64,000 bases of DNA from Hyphomicrobiales bacterium. GTDB taxonomy: Bacteria; Pseudomonadota; Alphaproteobacteria; Rhizobiales; Beijerinckiaceae. Position numbers and translations under genes: made by a program. The notes under the pieces were generated by a model, which made no database searches, was not told where the DNA came from, and saw only the letters and a list, made by a program, of their open reading frames with translations. The stretch is from NCBI GenBank assembly GCA_900470095.1, contig UBZM01000016.1, positions 62,746 through 126,745 on the forward strand, in the 5' to 3' direction. This document shows, in pieces, positions 54,954-63,510 of the stretch (within the stretch, counting starts at the first letter, position 1; every line of letters begins with the position of its first letter).

Positions 54954-57023
54954 CTACGCCGCCAGGCCGCGCTTCTCCAGCAGGGCATCCGGCGTGGGCA
55001 GCCTGCCCCTGAAGAGCGTGTAGGCTTCAGCTGGATCGCGCGTATCGCCCGCCGAATAGATGAATCGCTTCAGCTTGCCGGCGATATCGGCGGCGAAGAC
55101 GTCTCCGGCCTCGATGAAGGCGTTGAAAGCGTCGGCATCCATCACCTCGGACCAGAGATAGCTGTAATAGCCGGCCGAATAGCCGTCGCCCGAGAAGACA
55201 TGTGTGAAATGCGGCGTGCGGTGACGCATGATGATCTCGGCCGGCATGCCGATACGCTCCAGCTCTGCCGCCTCGAAGGCTAGCGGATCGACCGTTGCCG
55301 GATCCTTCAGCGAATGGAAGGCGAGGTCGACCAGCGCCGACGAGGTGTATTCCACCGTCGCAAAGCCCTGGTTGAAAGTCTGCGCCTTCTTGATCTTGTC
55401 GATCAACGCCTCTGGGATCGGCTCGCCGGTCTCGGCATGCAGGCAATAGGCCTGCATCACCTCGCGCGTCAGGAACCAATGCTCGTAGAGCTGGGACGGC
55501 AACTCGACGAAATCACGCGAGACCGAGGTGCCGGCGAGCGAGCCATAGGTCACGTCGGACAAGAGCCCATGCAGGGCATGGCCGAACTCGTGGAACAGAG
55601 TGCGCGCATCATCGATCGAAAGCAGTGCCGGCTTGCCTGCCGCGGGCTTCGCGAAATTGCAGACGTTGACGATGATCGGCCGAACCTCGCCGCCGAGCTT
55701 GCGCTGGCCGCGATAGGCGCTCATCCACGCGCCCGAACGTTTCGATGCTCGGGCGAAATAATCACCGAGGAAGAGCCCGATATGCCGGCCGCCCGCCTCG
55801 CGGACCTCAAAGACGCGAACGTCGGGATGATAACCCGCGAGATCGCGCTTCTCCTCGAAGGTCAGGCCGAAGAGCTTGCCCGCTGTGTCGAAGGCTGCAG
55901 CGATGATACGGTCGAGCTGGAGATAGGGCTTCAGCACCGCCTCATCGAGCGCATAGGTCTTCTGGCGCACCTTCTCGGCATAGTGGCGCCAGTCCCAGGG
56001 CCGGATCGGGCCATTCTCGCCCTCCTCCTGCGCGAGCAGGGCAAGGTCAGCCGCTTCCTTCGCAGCCCGCGCCTTGGCCGGCTTCCAGACCAGTTCGAGC
56101 AGCCCCCGGACATTCTGCGGCGTCTTGGCCATGGAATCGTCGAGCTTGAAATGCGCGAAGGTCTCGAAGCCGAGCAGCTTTGCCTTCTCGGCACGCAGAG
56201 CCACCATCTCCGCGACGATGGCTCGGTTATCCGTCTCGCCGCCATTCTCGCCGCGCTTGCTCCAGGCCACGAAGGCCTCCTCGCGGAGCTCGCGGCGGGT
56301 GGAGAAAGTCAGGAAGGGCTCGATGATCGAACGTGAAAGTGTAACCGCATGCTTGCCGTCATGGCCCCGGTCGCCAGCGGCATGAGCCATCGCCGCCCGC
56401 AGGAAGGGCGGCACGCCCGCGAGCTTGGCCTCGTCATCGAGGACAAGAGCATAGGAGGCCTCATCCTTGAGCACGTTCTGGCTAAACTGCGTGCCGAGCC
56501 CCGCCAGACGCTCGTTGATCGCGGCAAGGCGCTTCTTTTCCTCGGAACCAAGCTGCGCACCCGAGCGAACGAAGCCGCGATAGGTCCGTTCCAGCAGGCG
56601 CTTCTGTTCGGCGTCGAGCCCCAAACTCTCGCGCTTCGCGAAGACGGCATCGACGCGGGCGAACAGGGCCGGGTCCATCATGATTCCCGACCAGTGCCGC
56701 GAGGTGACCGGTGACATCTCGCGTTCGATCGCCTGCAGCGCCTCGTTCGTGTCGGCGCCGGCAAGATTGTAGAAGACACCGCCGACACGGCTGAGCGCGC
56801 GGCCCGATCGTTCCAGAGCTTCGATCACGTTGGCGAAATCGGGCTCTGACTGATCGTCAGAGATCGCGGTTATCTCCGCCTTGTGCTTGGCCAGAGCCGC
56901 CTCGAAAGCCGGCGTGATGTGTTCAGGCTTGATCACCGCGAAGGGCGGCAGGCCGAAGGGCGTCTCCCAGACGGCGGCGAAGGGATTGTCTGCGGGTAGC
57001 GGCAAGGCTTCTGGCGCGGTCAT
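54954..57023 (-). CDS. dcp: M3-family oligopeptidase (peptidyl-dipeptidase Dcp-like)
   Basis: A 689-residue zinc peptidase. LFHEFGHALHGLL (about residue 470) provides the HEFGH zinc motif and catalytic Glu, and FATVEYTSSALVDLAFHSL with SGDGYSAGYYSYLWSEVMDA forms the substrate cleft typical of Dcp. No signal peptide is present, so it acts in the cytoplasm, removing C-terminal dipeptides or degrading short peptides. The length matches Dcp and oligopeptidase A; Dcp fits the C-terminal motifs better. It heads a leftward run, with the Nudix gene 30 bp upstream. Confidence 0.92.
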   Translation of the reverse strand: MTAPEALPLPADNPFAAVWETPFGLPPFAVIKPEHITPAFEAALAKHKAEITAISDDQSEPDFANVIEALERSGRALSRVGGVFYNLAGADTNEALQAIEREMSPVTSRHWSGIMMDPALFARVDAVFAKRESLGLDAEQKRLLERTYRGFVRSGAQLGSEEKKRLAAINERLAGLGTQFSQNVLKDEASYALVLDDEAKLAGVPPFLRAAMAHAAGDRGHDGKHAVTLSRSIIEPFLTFSTRRELREEAFVAWSKRGENGGETDNRAIVAEMVALRAEKAKLLGFETFAHFKLDDSMAKTPQNVRGLLELVWKPAKARAAKEAADLALLAQEEGENGPIRPWDWRHYAEKVRQKTYALDEAVLKPYLQLDRIIAAAFDTAGKLFGLTFEEKRDLAGYHPDVRVFEVREAGGRHIGLFLGDYFARASKRSGAWMSAYRGQRKLGGEVRPIIVNVCNFAKPAAGKPALLSIDDARTLFHEFGHALHGLLSDVTYGSLAGTSVSRDFVELPSQLYEHWFLTREVMQAYCLHAETGEPIPEALIDKIKKAQTFNQGFATVEYTSSALVDLAFHSLKDPATVDPLAFEAAELERIGMPAEIIMRHRTPHFTHVFSGDGYSAGYYSYLWSEVMDADAFNAFIEAGDVFAADIAGKLKRFIYSAGDTRDPAEAYTLFRGRLPTPDALLEKRGLAA

Positions 57024-57053
57024 CTCGTTCCGTTCCGGAAAATCAGGGGATGG

Positions 57054-57776
57054 TCAGTCTTGAGCGTAGATATGGGCGAGATAGCGCCGCATGAAAGGCG
57101 GCATGTCGAGATGCTCGCTCTCGGCGAGATTGCGCACGATCACGACATCGGAGAGTTCAGGCTCCGCCTGTTCCCTGATGCGTGACAGCATGATCTCGCG
57201 CGCTTCCTCGGCCGACCAGGACAGCGCCACCGGCCGCATGAAAGCGACGCGGCCGGTCATGATCACCGCCGTCCAGCTTTCATCGACGTCGATTTCGCCC
57301 AAGGTCAGTCCGGTCTCCTCGCAGAGTTCGCGTGTGACGCTGCCGGCAAGGTCGAGCGTGCCGTCGTCCCTGAGATCTTCGCGATCCGGCGTGCCGGCAG
57401 CGAAATAGACCTTGCCGGCATTGGCGGTGTGATCACCCATCTTTCCGCAGAGAAAGGCGCCATCCGCCGCCCGCAGGGCCGCCATCGCATAACCGTTGCG
57501 AACCACCGGGCCGGGATGACCGAGATCGCGCCAGGTCATGAAGGCGGCGTAGTCCGTCTCGAAATAGCGCGCGCTGAACACGCCATCCGCGATCGCGCCA
57601 CGATGCTGCAGCATGATCCGGCCATTGAACATTGCCGGCTTGCCTGCGCTGATCTTGGCCCAATGCGTGGCGATTGCGTCGTGGTTTTCCTGCGCGAAGG
57701 CCCAGTCATGCGGCTCGACCACGGCCTCGACCCGCGCGAGCGGAACGATCGTCCCGTCGATAACGCCATTCATCAT
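57054..57776 (-). CDS. Nudix-family hydrolase with degenerate Nudix box
   Basis: A 240-residue protein. The C-terminal part holds GSVTRELCEETGLTL, a clear REUxEExGU core (about residues 146-160), but the spaced Gly-x5-Glu preceding it is not conserved, so the box is partial. The N-terminal 100 residues form a separate domain. Nudix enzymes cleave nucleoside diphosphates linked to other moieties; the substrate is unknown. Two ATGs start the frame (57776 and 57773). The PhzF gene ends 10 bp upstream, so both are in one operon. Confidence 0.8.
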   Translation of the reverse strand: MMNGVIDGTIVPLARVEAVVEPHDWAFAQENHDAIATHWAKISAGKPAMFNGRIMLQHRGAIADGVFSARYFETDYAAFMTWRDLGHPGPVVRNGYAMAALRAADGAFLCGKMGDHTANAGKVYFAAGTPDREDLRDDGTLDLAGSVTRELCEETGLTLGEIDVDESWTAVIMTGRVAFMRPVALSWSAEEAREIMLSRIREQAEPELSDVVIVRNLAESEHLDMPPFMRRYLAHIYAQD

Positions 57777-57786
57777 TCGGTTCCGT

Positions 57787-58686
57787 TCACAGCAGCATGC
57801 CCTCGCTCACCAGCACAGCTTCCCCGCCAATGCTGGCCGAAACGAGTCCACCGCGCTCGACCCGCAGGCTGAGTTCAATCTGCGACGGTCGCCCCATCTC
57901 GTAACCCTGCTCGATGACGAGGCGATGCTCGCCATCACCGGGACGATCGAAGGCCATCACGGCGGCGGCAAAGGCGGCGGCGGCTCCGCCGGTCGCGGGG
58001 TCTTCGCCGATGCCCATCCCCGGCGCGAACATGCGGGCATGGAAGTGATGGCCCGCATCGCGGGTCTGCCGACAATAGACGAAGGCGTTGGGATGCTCGG
58101 CGGGCTTCATCACCGTATTCCACCGCATCATGTCGAGCGTGATGCGGCCCATCGCCTCGAGACTCGCCACCGGAACCAGGGTGAAGCCGACGCCTCCGGA
58201 GAATACGCCGGGCTCATGGGCATCGAAGCCAATCTCGGCCGGATCGAGCCCAAGAGCACTGGCAATCTCCGCCGCTGCGGCCGCCTCTCCGATCCGCTCG
58301 GGCAAGCGCGGCAGGGTGAAGACGGCCCTGCCCCGATCATTCCCGACCGAGACGTCGCAGGAAACGGCACCGATCCGCTCCTCCAGCACCAGCTTGTCCT
58401 TTGCCCTACCTTCCTCAGCGTCACGCAACGCGAGCAGGACAGCGGTACCGACGGTGGGATGGCCGGCGAACGGCAACTCCCGGCCGGGCGTGAAGATCCG
58501 AATGGCGGCACGGTTGCCGAGCTCGGCGGGCGGCGCGACGAAGACCGTCTCGGACAGGTTGAATTCGCGCGTGATCGCCTGCATCGCCTCGGTGTCGAGG
58601 CCCTCCGAGTCCAGCACCACCGCCAAAGGGTTGCCGGCATGACGGGCCCGGGTGAAGACATCGAGCGTAACGAAGCGGCGTTTCAC
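57787..58686 (-). CDS. PhzF-family isomerase-like protein
   Basis: A 299-residue two-lobed protein of the PhzF/DapF-like superfamily. The start reads FVTLDVFTRARHAGNPLAVV, and FTPGRELPFAGHPTVGTAVL together with FAPGMGIGEDPATGGAAAAF is diagnostic. The catalytic Glu of PhzF is represented in NLSETVFV. No phenazine genes are present, so the enzyme acts on an unknown metabolite. The GTG at 58686 has GGAGGG 6 bases before it and overlaps the upstream gene's stop (GTGA), showing translational coupling. Confidence 0.88.
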   Translation of the reverse strand: MKRRFVTLDVFTRARHAGNPLAVVLDSEGLDTEAMQAITREFNLSETVFVAPPAELGNRAAIRIFTPGRELPFAGHPTVGTAVLLALRDAEEGRAKDKLVLEERIGAVSCDVSVGNDRGRAVFTLPRLPERIGEAAAAAEIASALGLDPAEIGFDAHEPGVFSGGVGFTLVPVASLEAMGRITLDMMRWNTVMKPAEHPNAFVYCRQTRDAGHHFHARMFAPGMGIGEDPATGGAAAAFAAAVMAFDRPGDGEHRLVIEQGYEMGRPSQIELSLRVERGGLVSASIGGEAVLVSEGMLL

Positions 58687-59813
58687 GGCAACCCTCCCTT
58701 GGTGACAGGCACGACCAGATCGATGGTCAACGGGCAATGATCCGATGCCTTCGGCCTGTCCCAGCCGACGCGCGGATAGCGGTCGCTGCAGGTCGCAAGC
58801 CGCGCCATTGAACGATCGGGCTCGCGCGGATCGAGCGGCACGCGATAGGGCAAACCGCGCCGGATCATCTGCATGGCCGGATTGGGGTTCGCAGCCGCCA
58901 GCGCCGGCGACAGCAGGATATGGTCCAGCGGCATATGGCTGTCGATGAGCCGCTGCTCGGCCTCCGACCAGTAGCGCCGGAAATGCGTCCACCGCTCATG
59001 CTGGGGCAGATGCACGATCGGGTCGACGGCGAAATCCTCGAGCAACGGCTCGATGCCGCTATCCCCTTCGTCGACCAGCTCGCCCAATGGGCCAAGGCCA
59101 TAGCGATAACCGTTGAGATCACCCAACACGATCCAGTTGGCCTCGCGCCAAGACGCGCCGAACCAATTCTTGATGATGTGCCTGACGGCCAGGGCCTCCG
59201 CCCGCCTGATCGGCAGGGTCTCCTGCCGGCCATCGTCGCGGCCATTGTTCATTGACTTGAAATGGCAACCGAACAGGGTCAGCGAACGGTCACCAAAGCT
59301 CAGCTCGACGGCGAGGCAATCGCGGGCAAAGACCCTGTCGCCCGGCCTGATGCCGAAACGCGCGAGCGAAGGATCATAGGCACCGGCCTGGCCGAAACTG
59401 AGGTCCTTATGCGAGACGACACGGACCGCCTGCGGCGCCAGCAGATCGCGCCGGGCGCCAAAGCCGATATCGATGTCGCGCCTGTCATTGCCGTCGATCA
59501 AGGCGAAATGGCCATAGCGATAATCGGCGATGCGATGGACGTAATTGGCGAAGAACGCCTGCAGGCTGGCGAGTGAGTCCACTTCCTGCAGCATCCAGAT
59601 ATCGGCCTGCGCCTCGGCGATGGCGAGTGCCGTCATCTGGCGCTTGTCATCCTCAAGCGCCACCGCGAGCGAGCGCTCGACGGCATCGCGCTGATCGGCG
59701 CGCGGAAAATGAAAGAGCGACATCGCCGCGGCGGTGTCGATGCGTCCGCCATTCTCGAAGCGGTGACGCGTCAGCAGGTTTTCGACATTGAAGGTGCCGA
59801 CGCGCAGTTTCAT
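58683..59813 (-). CDS. Endonuclease/exonuclease/phosphatase-fold protein
   Basis: A 376-residue protein of the EEP (DNase I-like) superfamily. Catalytic motifs are GTFNVENLL (Asn), WMLQEVDS (metal Glu), CHFKSMNNG, VLGDLNGY (Asp/Asn) and the C-terminal KASDHCPLTIDL (catalytic His). There is no signal peptide. Members cleave nucleic acids or phosphodiesters, and the substrate is not evident. The stop overlaps the GTG of the phzF-like gene. The pdxY stop is 17 bp downstream-adjacent on the same strand upstream, making a leftward operon pdxY-EEP-phzF-nudix-dcp plausible. Confidence 0.88.
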   Translation of the reverse strand: MKLRVGTFNVENLLTRHRFENGGRIDTAAAMSLFHFPRADQRDAVERSLAVALEDDKRQMTALAIAEAQADIWMLQEVDSLASLQAFFANYVHRIADYRYGHFALIDGNDRRDIDIGFGARRDLLAPQAVRVVSHKDLSFGQAGAYDPSLARFGIRPGDRVFARDCLAVELSFGDRSLTLFGCHFKSMNNGRDDGRQETLPIRRAEALAVRHIIKNWFGASWREANWIVLGDLNGYRYGLGPLGELVDEGDSGIEPLLEDFAVDPIVHLPQHERWTHFRRYWSEAEQRLIDSHMPLDHILLSPALAAANPNPAMQMIRRGLPYRVPLDPREPDRSMARLATCSDRYPRVGWDRPKASDHCPLTIDLVVPVTKGGLP

Positions 59814-59830
59814 CGAATTCAGCCTGCGGC

Positions 59831-60679
59831 TCAGATCGCTTGAGGCGTGAAGAGCTGCGAAGGCGTCACGAACTCGTCCTGTGCGGCAACCGTCAGGATT
59901 TCGCGCGAGCCGGCCTCCTTCGTCCGCTTCAACAGGCCGTAGATCGAGGACGAGGCCTTACTGAGGGCAGCGGCAGCCGATCCCTCGCGCATGTAGTGGA
60001 CAAAGAAGAGCGCGGCGATCGCATCGCCCGCACCATTGACACTGATGTCGATCTTCGGTGTGCGCACCCGGAAGGCGCCCTTGGCGTCAGCCGCCATCAG
60101 GTCGATCGCATCCGCTGGCGTTTCTTCCGTGACCAGCGATGTCACCAGCACGACTTTCGGCCCGGCATCGCGCAGCGTTTCGACGGCGCGGTGCGCGTCG
60201 GCAATGGTCTTCACCTCGATATCGGTCAGGAGTTCGAGCTCGAATTGGTTCGGCGTGACGATATCGGCGGCCGGCACCGCTTGTTCGCGCATGAACTCGG
60301 GAATGCCCGGCCGCACGAAAATGCCGCGCCCGACATCGCCGATCACCGGGTCGCAGCAATAGAGCGCATCGGGATTGGCCGCGCGGACACGTTCGACAGC
60401 AGACAGGATGGCGTGGCCGATATCGGCCGATCCCATATAGCCGGAGAGCACGCCGTCGCAGCCCGGCAGCACACCGCGCTCGGCAATGCCTTCCATCACC
60501 TCGTCGATCATGCCGCCCTCGAAGACCCGGCCTTTCCAGTCCCCGTAGCCCGTATGATTCGAGAACTGCACAGTATGGATCGGCCAGACCTCGACCCCGA
60601 GTCGCTGCATCGGGAAAACGGCGGAGGCATTGCCGACATGGCCAAAAGCGACATGGGACTGGATCGAGAGGATGTTCAT
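59831..60679 (-). CDS. pdxY: Pyridoxal kinase PdxY
   Basis: A 282-residue ribokinase-fold kinase phosphorylating pyridoxal to PLP. The N-terminus ILSIQSHVAFGHVGNASAVF and VQFSNHTGYGDWKG are PdxY/PdxK signatures, and the anion-hole motif VNGAGDAIAALFF carries the catalytic Asp (about residue 223). Length matches PdxY. The ATG at 60679 starts the conserved N-terminus (three codons further upstream are also open). It leads a compact leftward gene run, with the EEP-fold gene 17 bp downstream. Confidence 0.95.
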   Translation of the reverse strand: MNILSIQSHVAFGHVGNASAVFPMQRLGVEVWPIHTVQFSNHTGYGDWKGRVFEGGMIDEVMEGIAERGVLPGCDGVLSGYMGSADIGHAILSAVERVRAANPDALYCCDPVIGDVGRGIFVRPGIPEFMREQAVPAADIVTPNQFELELLTDIEVKTIADAHRAVETLRDAGPKVVLVTSLVTEETPADAIDLMAADAKGAFRVRTPKIDISVNGAGDAIAALFFVHYMREGSAAAALSKASSSIYGLLKRTKEAGSREILTVAAQDEFVTPSQLFTPQAI

Positions 60680-60780
60680 GGCGCGCAGCACAAGCCTTCA
60701 ACGAAACGACGCGGCGAACCTAGCGGTTGCCGCGCCGGGCGCAAATCGAAAGCGTTGATGCAGGCGATGACAAACGCAGA

Positions 60781-61188
60781 TCAGGCAGAGCCGAGACGCA
60801 GCACGCTGGCTGTGTCCGTGAACTGCGTCAGGCTTCTGACCTTGCCGTCCTCGACGGTGATCAGATCGACCGCCTCGAAGCTCTGGGTACGACCGGTCGG
60901 CACATGGGTGACATCGGCGCTCCAGTGAAACGAGGCGCGATCGCCTTCGACGAGCAGGCCCAGCGTCCTGAACTTCGAGAAGGCGAACGTGCCGATCAGC
61001 CCCGCCATCTGCTCCCGAACCGCGGCACAGCCCGTCTGTGGGCTGCACATGGCCCCGAGATTCTCCGCTCCCATGAAATGGAACCGGCAATCCGGGTGAA
61101 AGAAGGTCATCACTCCATCGAGATCCCCCTGCACGCGTGCCTCATAGGCACTCAGGAGCAAGGTCTCGATCGCAGCGCGCTCGGTCAT
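60781..61188 (-). CDS. SnoaL-like / NTF2-like protein
   Basis: A 135-residue cone-fold protein: helical LLLSAYEARVQGDLDGVMTF followed by FHPDCRFHFMG and C-terminal strands (FEAVDLITVEDGKVRSLTQF). This is the NTF2/SnoaL ketosteroid-isomerase-like fold, whose members are enzymes or small-molecule binders of diverse roles. No catalytic set can be assigned. GGGAGAG supports the ATG at 61188. It lies between pdxY and the SsuA-like binding-protein gene in the same direction. Confidence 0.8.
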   Translation of the reverse strand: MTERAAIETLLLSAYEARVQGDLDGVMTFFHPDCRFHFMGAENLGAMCSPQTGCAAVREQMAGLIGTFAFSKFRTLGLLVEGDRASFHWSADVTHVPTGRTQSFEAVDLITVEDGKVRSLTQFTDTASVLRLGSA

Positions 61189-61246
61189 CTCGTCTCTCCC
61201 AACGGAAGAGCCGAGATTGACCGGCGCGCAGCAAGGAGTCGAGAGC

Positions 61247-62278
61247 TTACGATCCGGCGGCGGCCTTCTTCGCAAAGCTGTCGATGAAGGTCTTGCTCAG
61301 GTCGACATTCGAGGTCGCAAGCTCAGGATCGAGCAACTTCAGCGAGTCATACATGCTCTTCATCGCATCTGGCGTGGAAATGCCGGTGCGCGAATAGCTT
61401 TCCTGCGAGTTCTTGACCGCGCGCAGATAGAGCGGCTTGTCGCCGAGATGGTATTCCGCGGGGACGAGATCAGCGACGTCCTCAGGCTTGGCCGTCTCCA
61501 GCCATTTCAGGGACTTGACCAGCGCGTTGACGAGCTTTTGGGTCGTGACCGGGTTCTTCTCGGCGAAATCATTCTTGAGATAGAGCACGGCGGCGGGGTT
61601 CGAGCCGCCGAACAATGCCTTGGTACCGGCCTCGGTGCGGGTGTCGATCAGCGCGACGACATCGCCATCCGCTTCGAGCTTCGAGGTCACGGGATCGAGA
61701 TGCGAGATGATGTCGACCTGGCCCTGCTTGATCGCGGCAACGGCACTCGCGCCGGCACCGACTCCGATGATCGGAGCGTCGGTCGCCTTCAGGCCGGCCT
61801 TGACCATGGCATATTGCGCGGTCAGCGAGGTCGAGGAGCCGGGCGCGGTGACGCCGATCTTCAAGCCCTTGAAATCGGCCGCGGATTTGACCTTGTCGGC
61901 AAGCTCCTTGCGCACGGCGATGGTGATCGCCGGGAAACGACCGAGCTCAACCACGGCGCGGATGTCCTGGCCCTTGGCCTGCATCCGGATGGTATGCTCA
62001 TAGGCGCCGGTCACGACATCGACCGAGCCGCCGACGAGGGCCTGCAACGACTTCGCGCCACCGCCGAAGTCGTTGATCGTGACGTCGAGCCCCTGCTCCT
62101 TGAAGAAGCCCTTCTTCTCCGCGACCGTCAGCGGAAGATAATAGAGCAGCTGCTTGCCGCCGACGCCGAGCGTGACATTCGGTTTCTCGGCCGTCTGGGC
62201 CTGTGCGCCAAACGGCACGAAACCGAGAGAGGTGGACAAGGCGAGCGCGGCAAGCGCGCCGCGACGGGTGAAGCTCAT
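61247..62278 (-). CDS. ABC transporter substrate-binding protein, SsuA/NMT1 type
   Basis: A 343-residue periplasmic binding protein. The signal peptide (about residues 1-27) carries a twin Arg (FTRRGALAALALSTSLGFVP) and ends AQAQ. The mature part follows the NMT1/SsuA pattern: YYLPLTVAEKKGFFKEQGLD, LVGGSVDVVTGAYEH and VTAPGSSTSLTAQY. Ligands in this family include alkanesulfonates, nitrate, taurine and thiamine precursors. No permease or ATPase gene is adjacent, so it is an orphan binding protein here. AGGAGG supports the ATG. A nitrilase gene lies upstream on the same strand. Confidence 0.9.
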   Translation of the reverse strand: MSFTRRGALAALALSTSLGFVPFGAQAQTAEKPNVTLGVGGKQLLYYLPLTVAEKKGFFKEQGLDVTINDFGGGAKSLQALVGGSVDVVTGAYEHTIRMQAKGQDIRAVVELGRFPAITIAVRKELADKVKSAADFKGLKIGVTAPGSSTSLTAQYAMVKAGLKATDAPIIGVGAGASAVAAIKQGQVDIISHLDPVTSKLEADGDVVALIDTRTEAGTKALFGGSNPAAVLYLKNDFAEKNPVTTQKLVNALVKSLKWLETAKPEDVADLVPAEYHLGDKPLYLRAVKNSQESYSRTGISTPDAMKSMYDSLKLLDPELATSNVDLSKTFIDSFAKKAAAGS

Positions 62279-62340
62279 CGAATTTCCTCCTGATCGGATC
62301 GGTTTGCGCTTCTGAACTGGCGCAGTCGGCCCCGACGATA

Positions 62341-62371
62341 GGCGAGATTGCACGGCACGGGCAACCTCGCC
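62341..62371 (-). terminator. Hairpin between the nitrilase and the SsuA-like gene
   Basis: An 11-bp stem (GGCGAGATTGC and GCAACCTCGCC on the plus strand) encloses 9 bases. The single mismatch becomes a G-U pair in minus-strand RNA, which favours function there. It is 78 bp past the nitrilase stop and 63 bp before the binding-protein ATG. No T-run follows, so it could be a terminator or a 5' leader element. Confidence 0.45.
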
Positions 62372-62448
62372 TCCCCGATCAGACCGAGGTCCGGAGCGGA
62401 ACTTTCGTCTGAGTCCCCCCTAAGCCGAATGCAGGTGAGCCCACGTTG

Positions 62449-63417
62449 CTACAGGGTCCCCTCGTCGAGGAAGGACGCAACCCCCTGCCGCGTCCGGTTG
62501 ACGACGAGGCGTGTCACATCCGGTCGGGCATAGTGTCCGGCCTGATCGAAATTCTGGCGCTCGCGCCTGACCTCGCGATGATCGAGCGTCGCAACGAGAA
62601 GCTCCTCTCGCCCTGTCACGGGCTCTATCACCCATTTGCCGTCCGGCCCGGCGATGCCGGAGCCGCCATCAGCCAGGATCTCGGGGCAGGTTTCCAGCAT
62701 GGCAGCGGCAGGACTGCCGGCCGGTACATCCTGTTTGCGCATCAGCCCAGAGATCGCCAGCACGTAGTTGCGTCCCTCCCGCGCCAGGAAGCAGGTTGTA
62801 TCGACCGTGTTGCGGAGGTTCCCCGGCCAGAGCGCCACATGCAGGTTCTCCCCCTGCGCATACAGCGCTGCTCGCGACAGCGGCATCCAGTTCTCGAAGC
62901 AGTTCAGCCCGCCAACCGTGAAGGCCCCGACACGGTGCACCTGAAGGCCATGTCCGTCGCCCGGCGCCCAGCTCAGCCTCTCTTCGTAGGTCGGCATCAG
63001 CTTGCGATGCACCGACGCGATGGTGCCATCCGCGCCAATATGCACGCGCGAGCAATAGACGCTGTGTCCACCCCGATCTGCCGGGCGTTCGATGATGCCG
63101 AGCATGACGGCAACGCCGCAGCGCTCCGCCGCAGCGCAGACCGGAGCCAGGTGGCCAGCCTCGATCTGCACGGCCTGGTCCAGATAATGCGCGTGTATCT
63201 CCTTCTGCAGCGAGGATTCAAAACGCGCGCCGTCAGTGTGTTCGATCCAGAAAGGATAACCCGGCACCAGCGCCTCCCCGAATGCGACGAAGCCGCACCC
63301 GGCCGCTGCAGCACGCGCGATCCAGTCGACCACCTTCGCCAGGGTGGCATCGCGATCGAGCCATACCGGAGCGATCTGGGCGAGGCCCACGGTCAATCTG
63401 TCTGATACGGCGGTCAT
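62449..63417 (-). CDS. Nitrilase / carbon-nitrogen hydrolase
   Basis: A 322-residue nitrilase-superfamily enzyme with the complete catalytic set: Glu in VAFGEALVPGYPFW, Lys in VHRKLMPTYEERLSW and Cys in GGLNCFENWMPLSR. These segments match true nitrilases (branch 1) that hydrolyse nitriles to acids, such as aliphatic, aryl or cyanide-related types, rather than amidases. The substrate is not predictable. The ATG at 63417 gives the usual start. It is divergent from a LysR gene at 63511, and the 93-bp gap probably contains a shared control region. Confidence 0.92.
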   Translation of the reverse strand: MTAVSDRLTVGLAQIAPVWLDRDATLAKVVDWIARAAAAGCGFVAFGEALVPGYPFWIEHTDGARFESSLQKEIHAHYLDQAVQIEAGHLAPVCAAAERCGVAVMLGIIERPADRGGHSVYCSRVHIGADGTIASVHRKLMPTYEERLSWAPGDGHGLQVHRVGAFTVGGLNCFENWMPLSRAALYAQGENLHVALWPGNLRNTVDTTCFLAREGRNYVLAISGLMRKQDVPAGSPAAAMLETCPEILADGGSGIAGPDGKWVIEPVTGREELLVATLDHREVRRERQNFDQAGHYARPDVTRLVVNRTRQGVASFLDEGTL

Positions 63418-63510
63418 CGAGCCCCATCCCTGGCCTTGAGTGCGTTGCGGTGGCCGGGTTAAGGACGCGGACAAGATCAGTCCAATTAATCCTGGGAATA
63501 CCCCTCGATC

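Noticed and set aside
57787..58686. Phenazine biosynthesis
   Set aside because: Only a PhzF-family homologue is present; the other phz genes are absent, and such homologues are widespread.
62279..62448. Thiamine or other riboswitch before the SsuA-like gene
   Set aside because: A hairpin exists, but no conserved TPP or other riboswitch core sequence was recognised.
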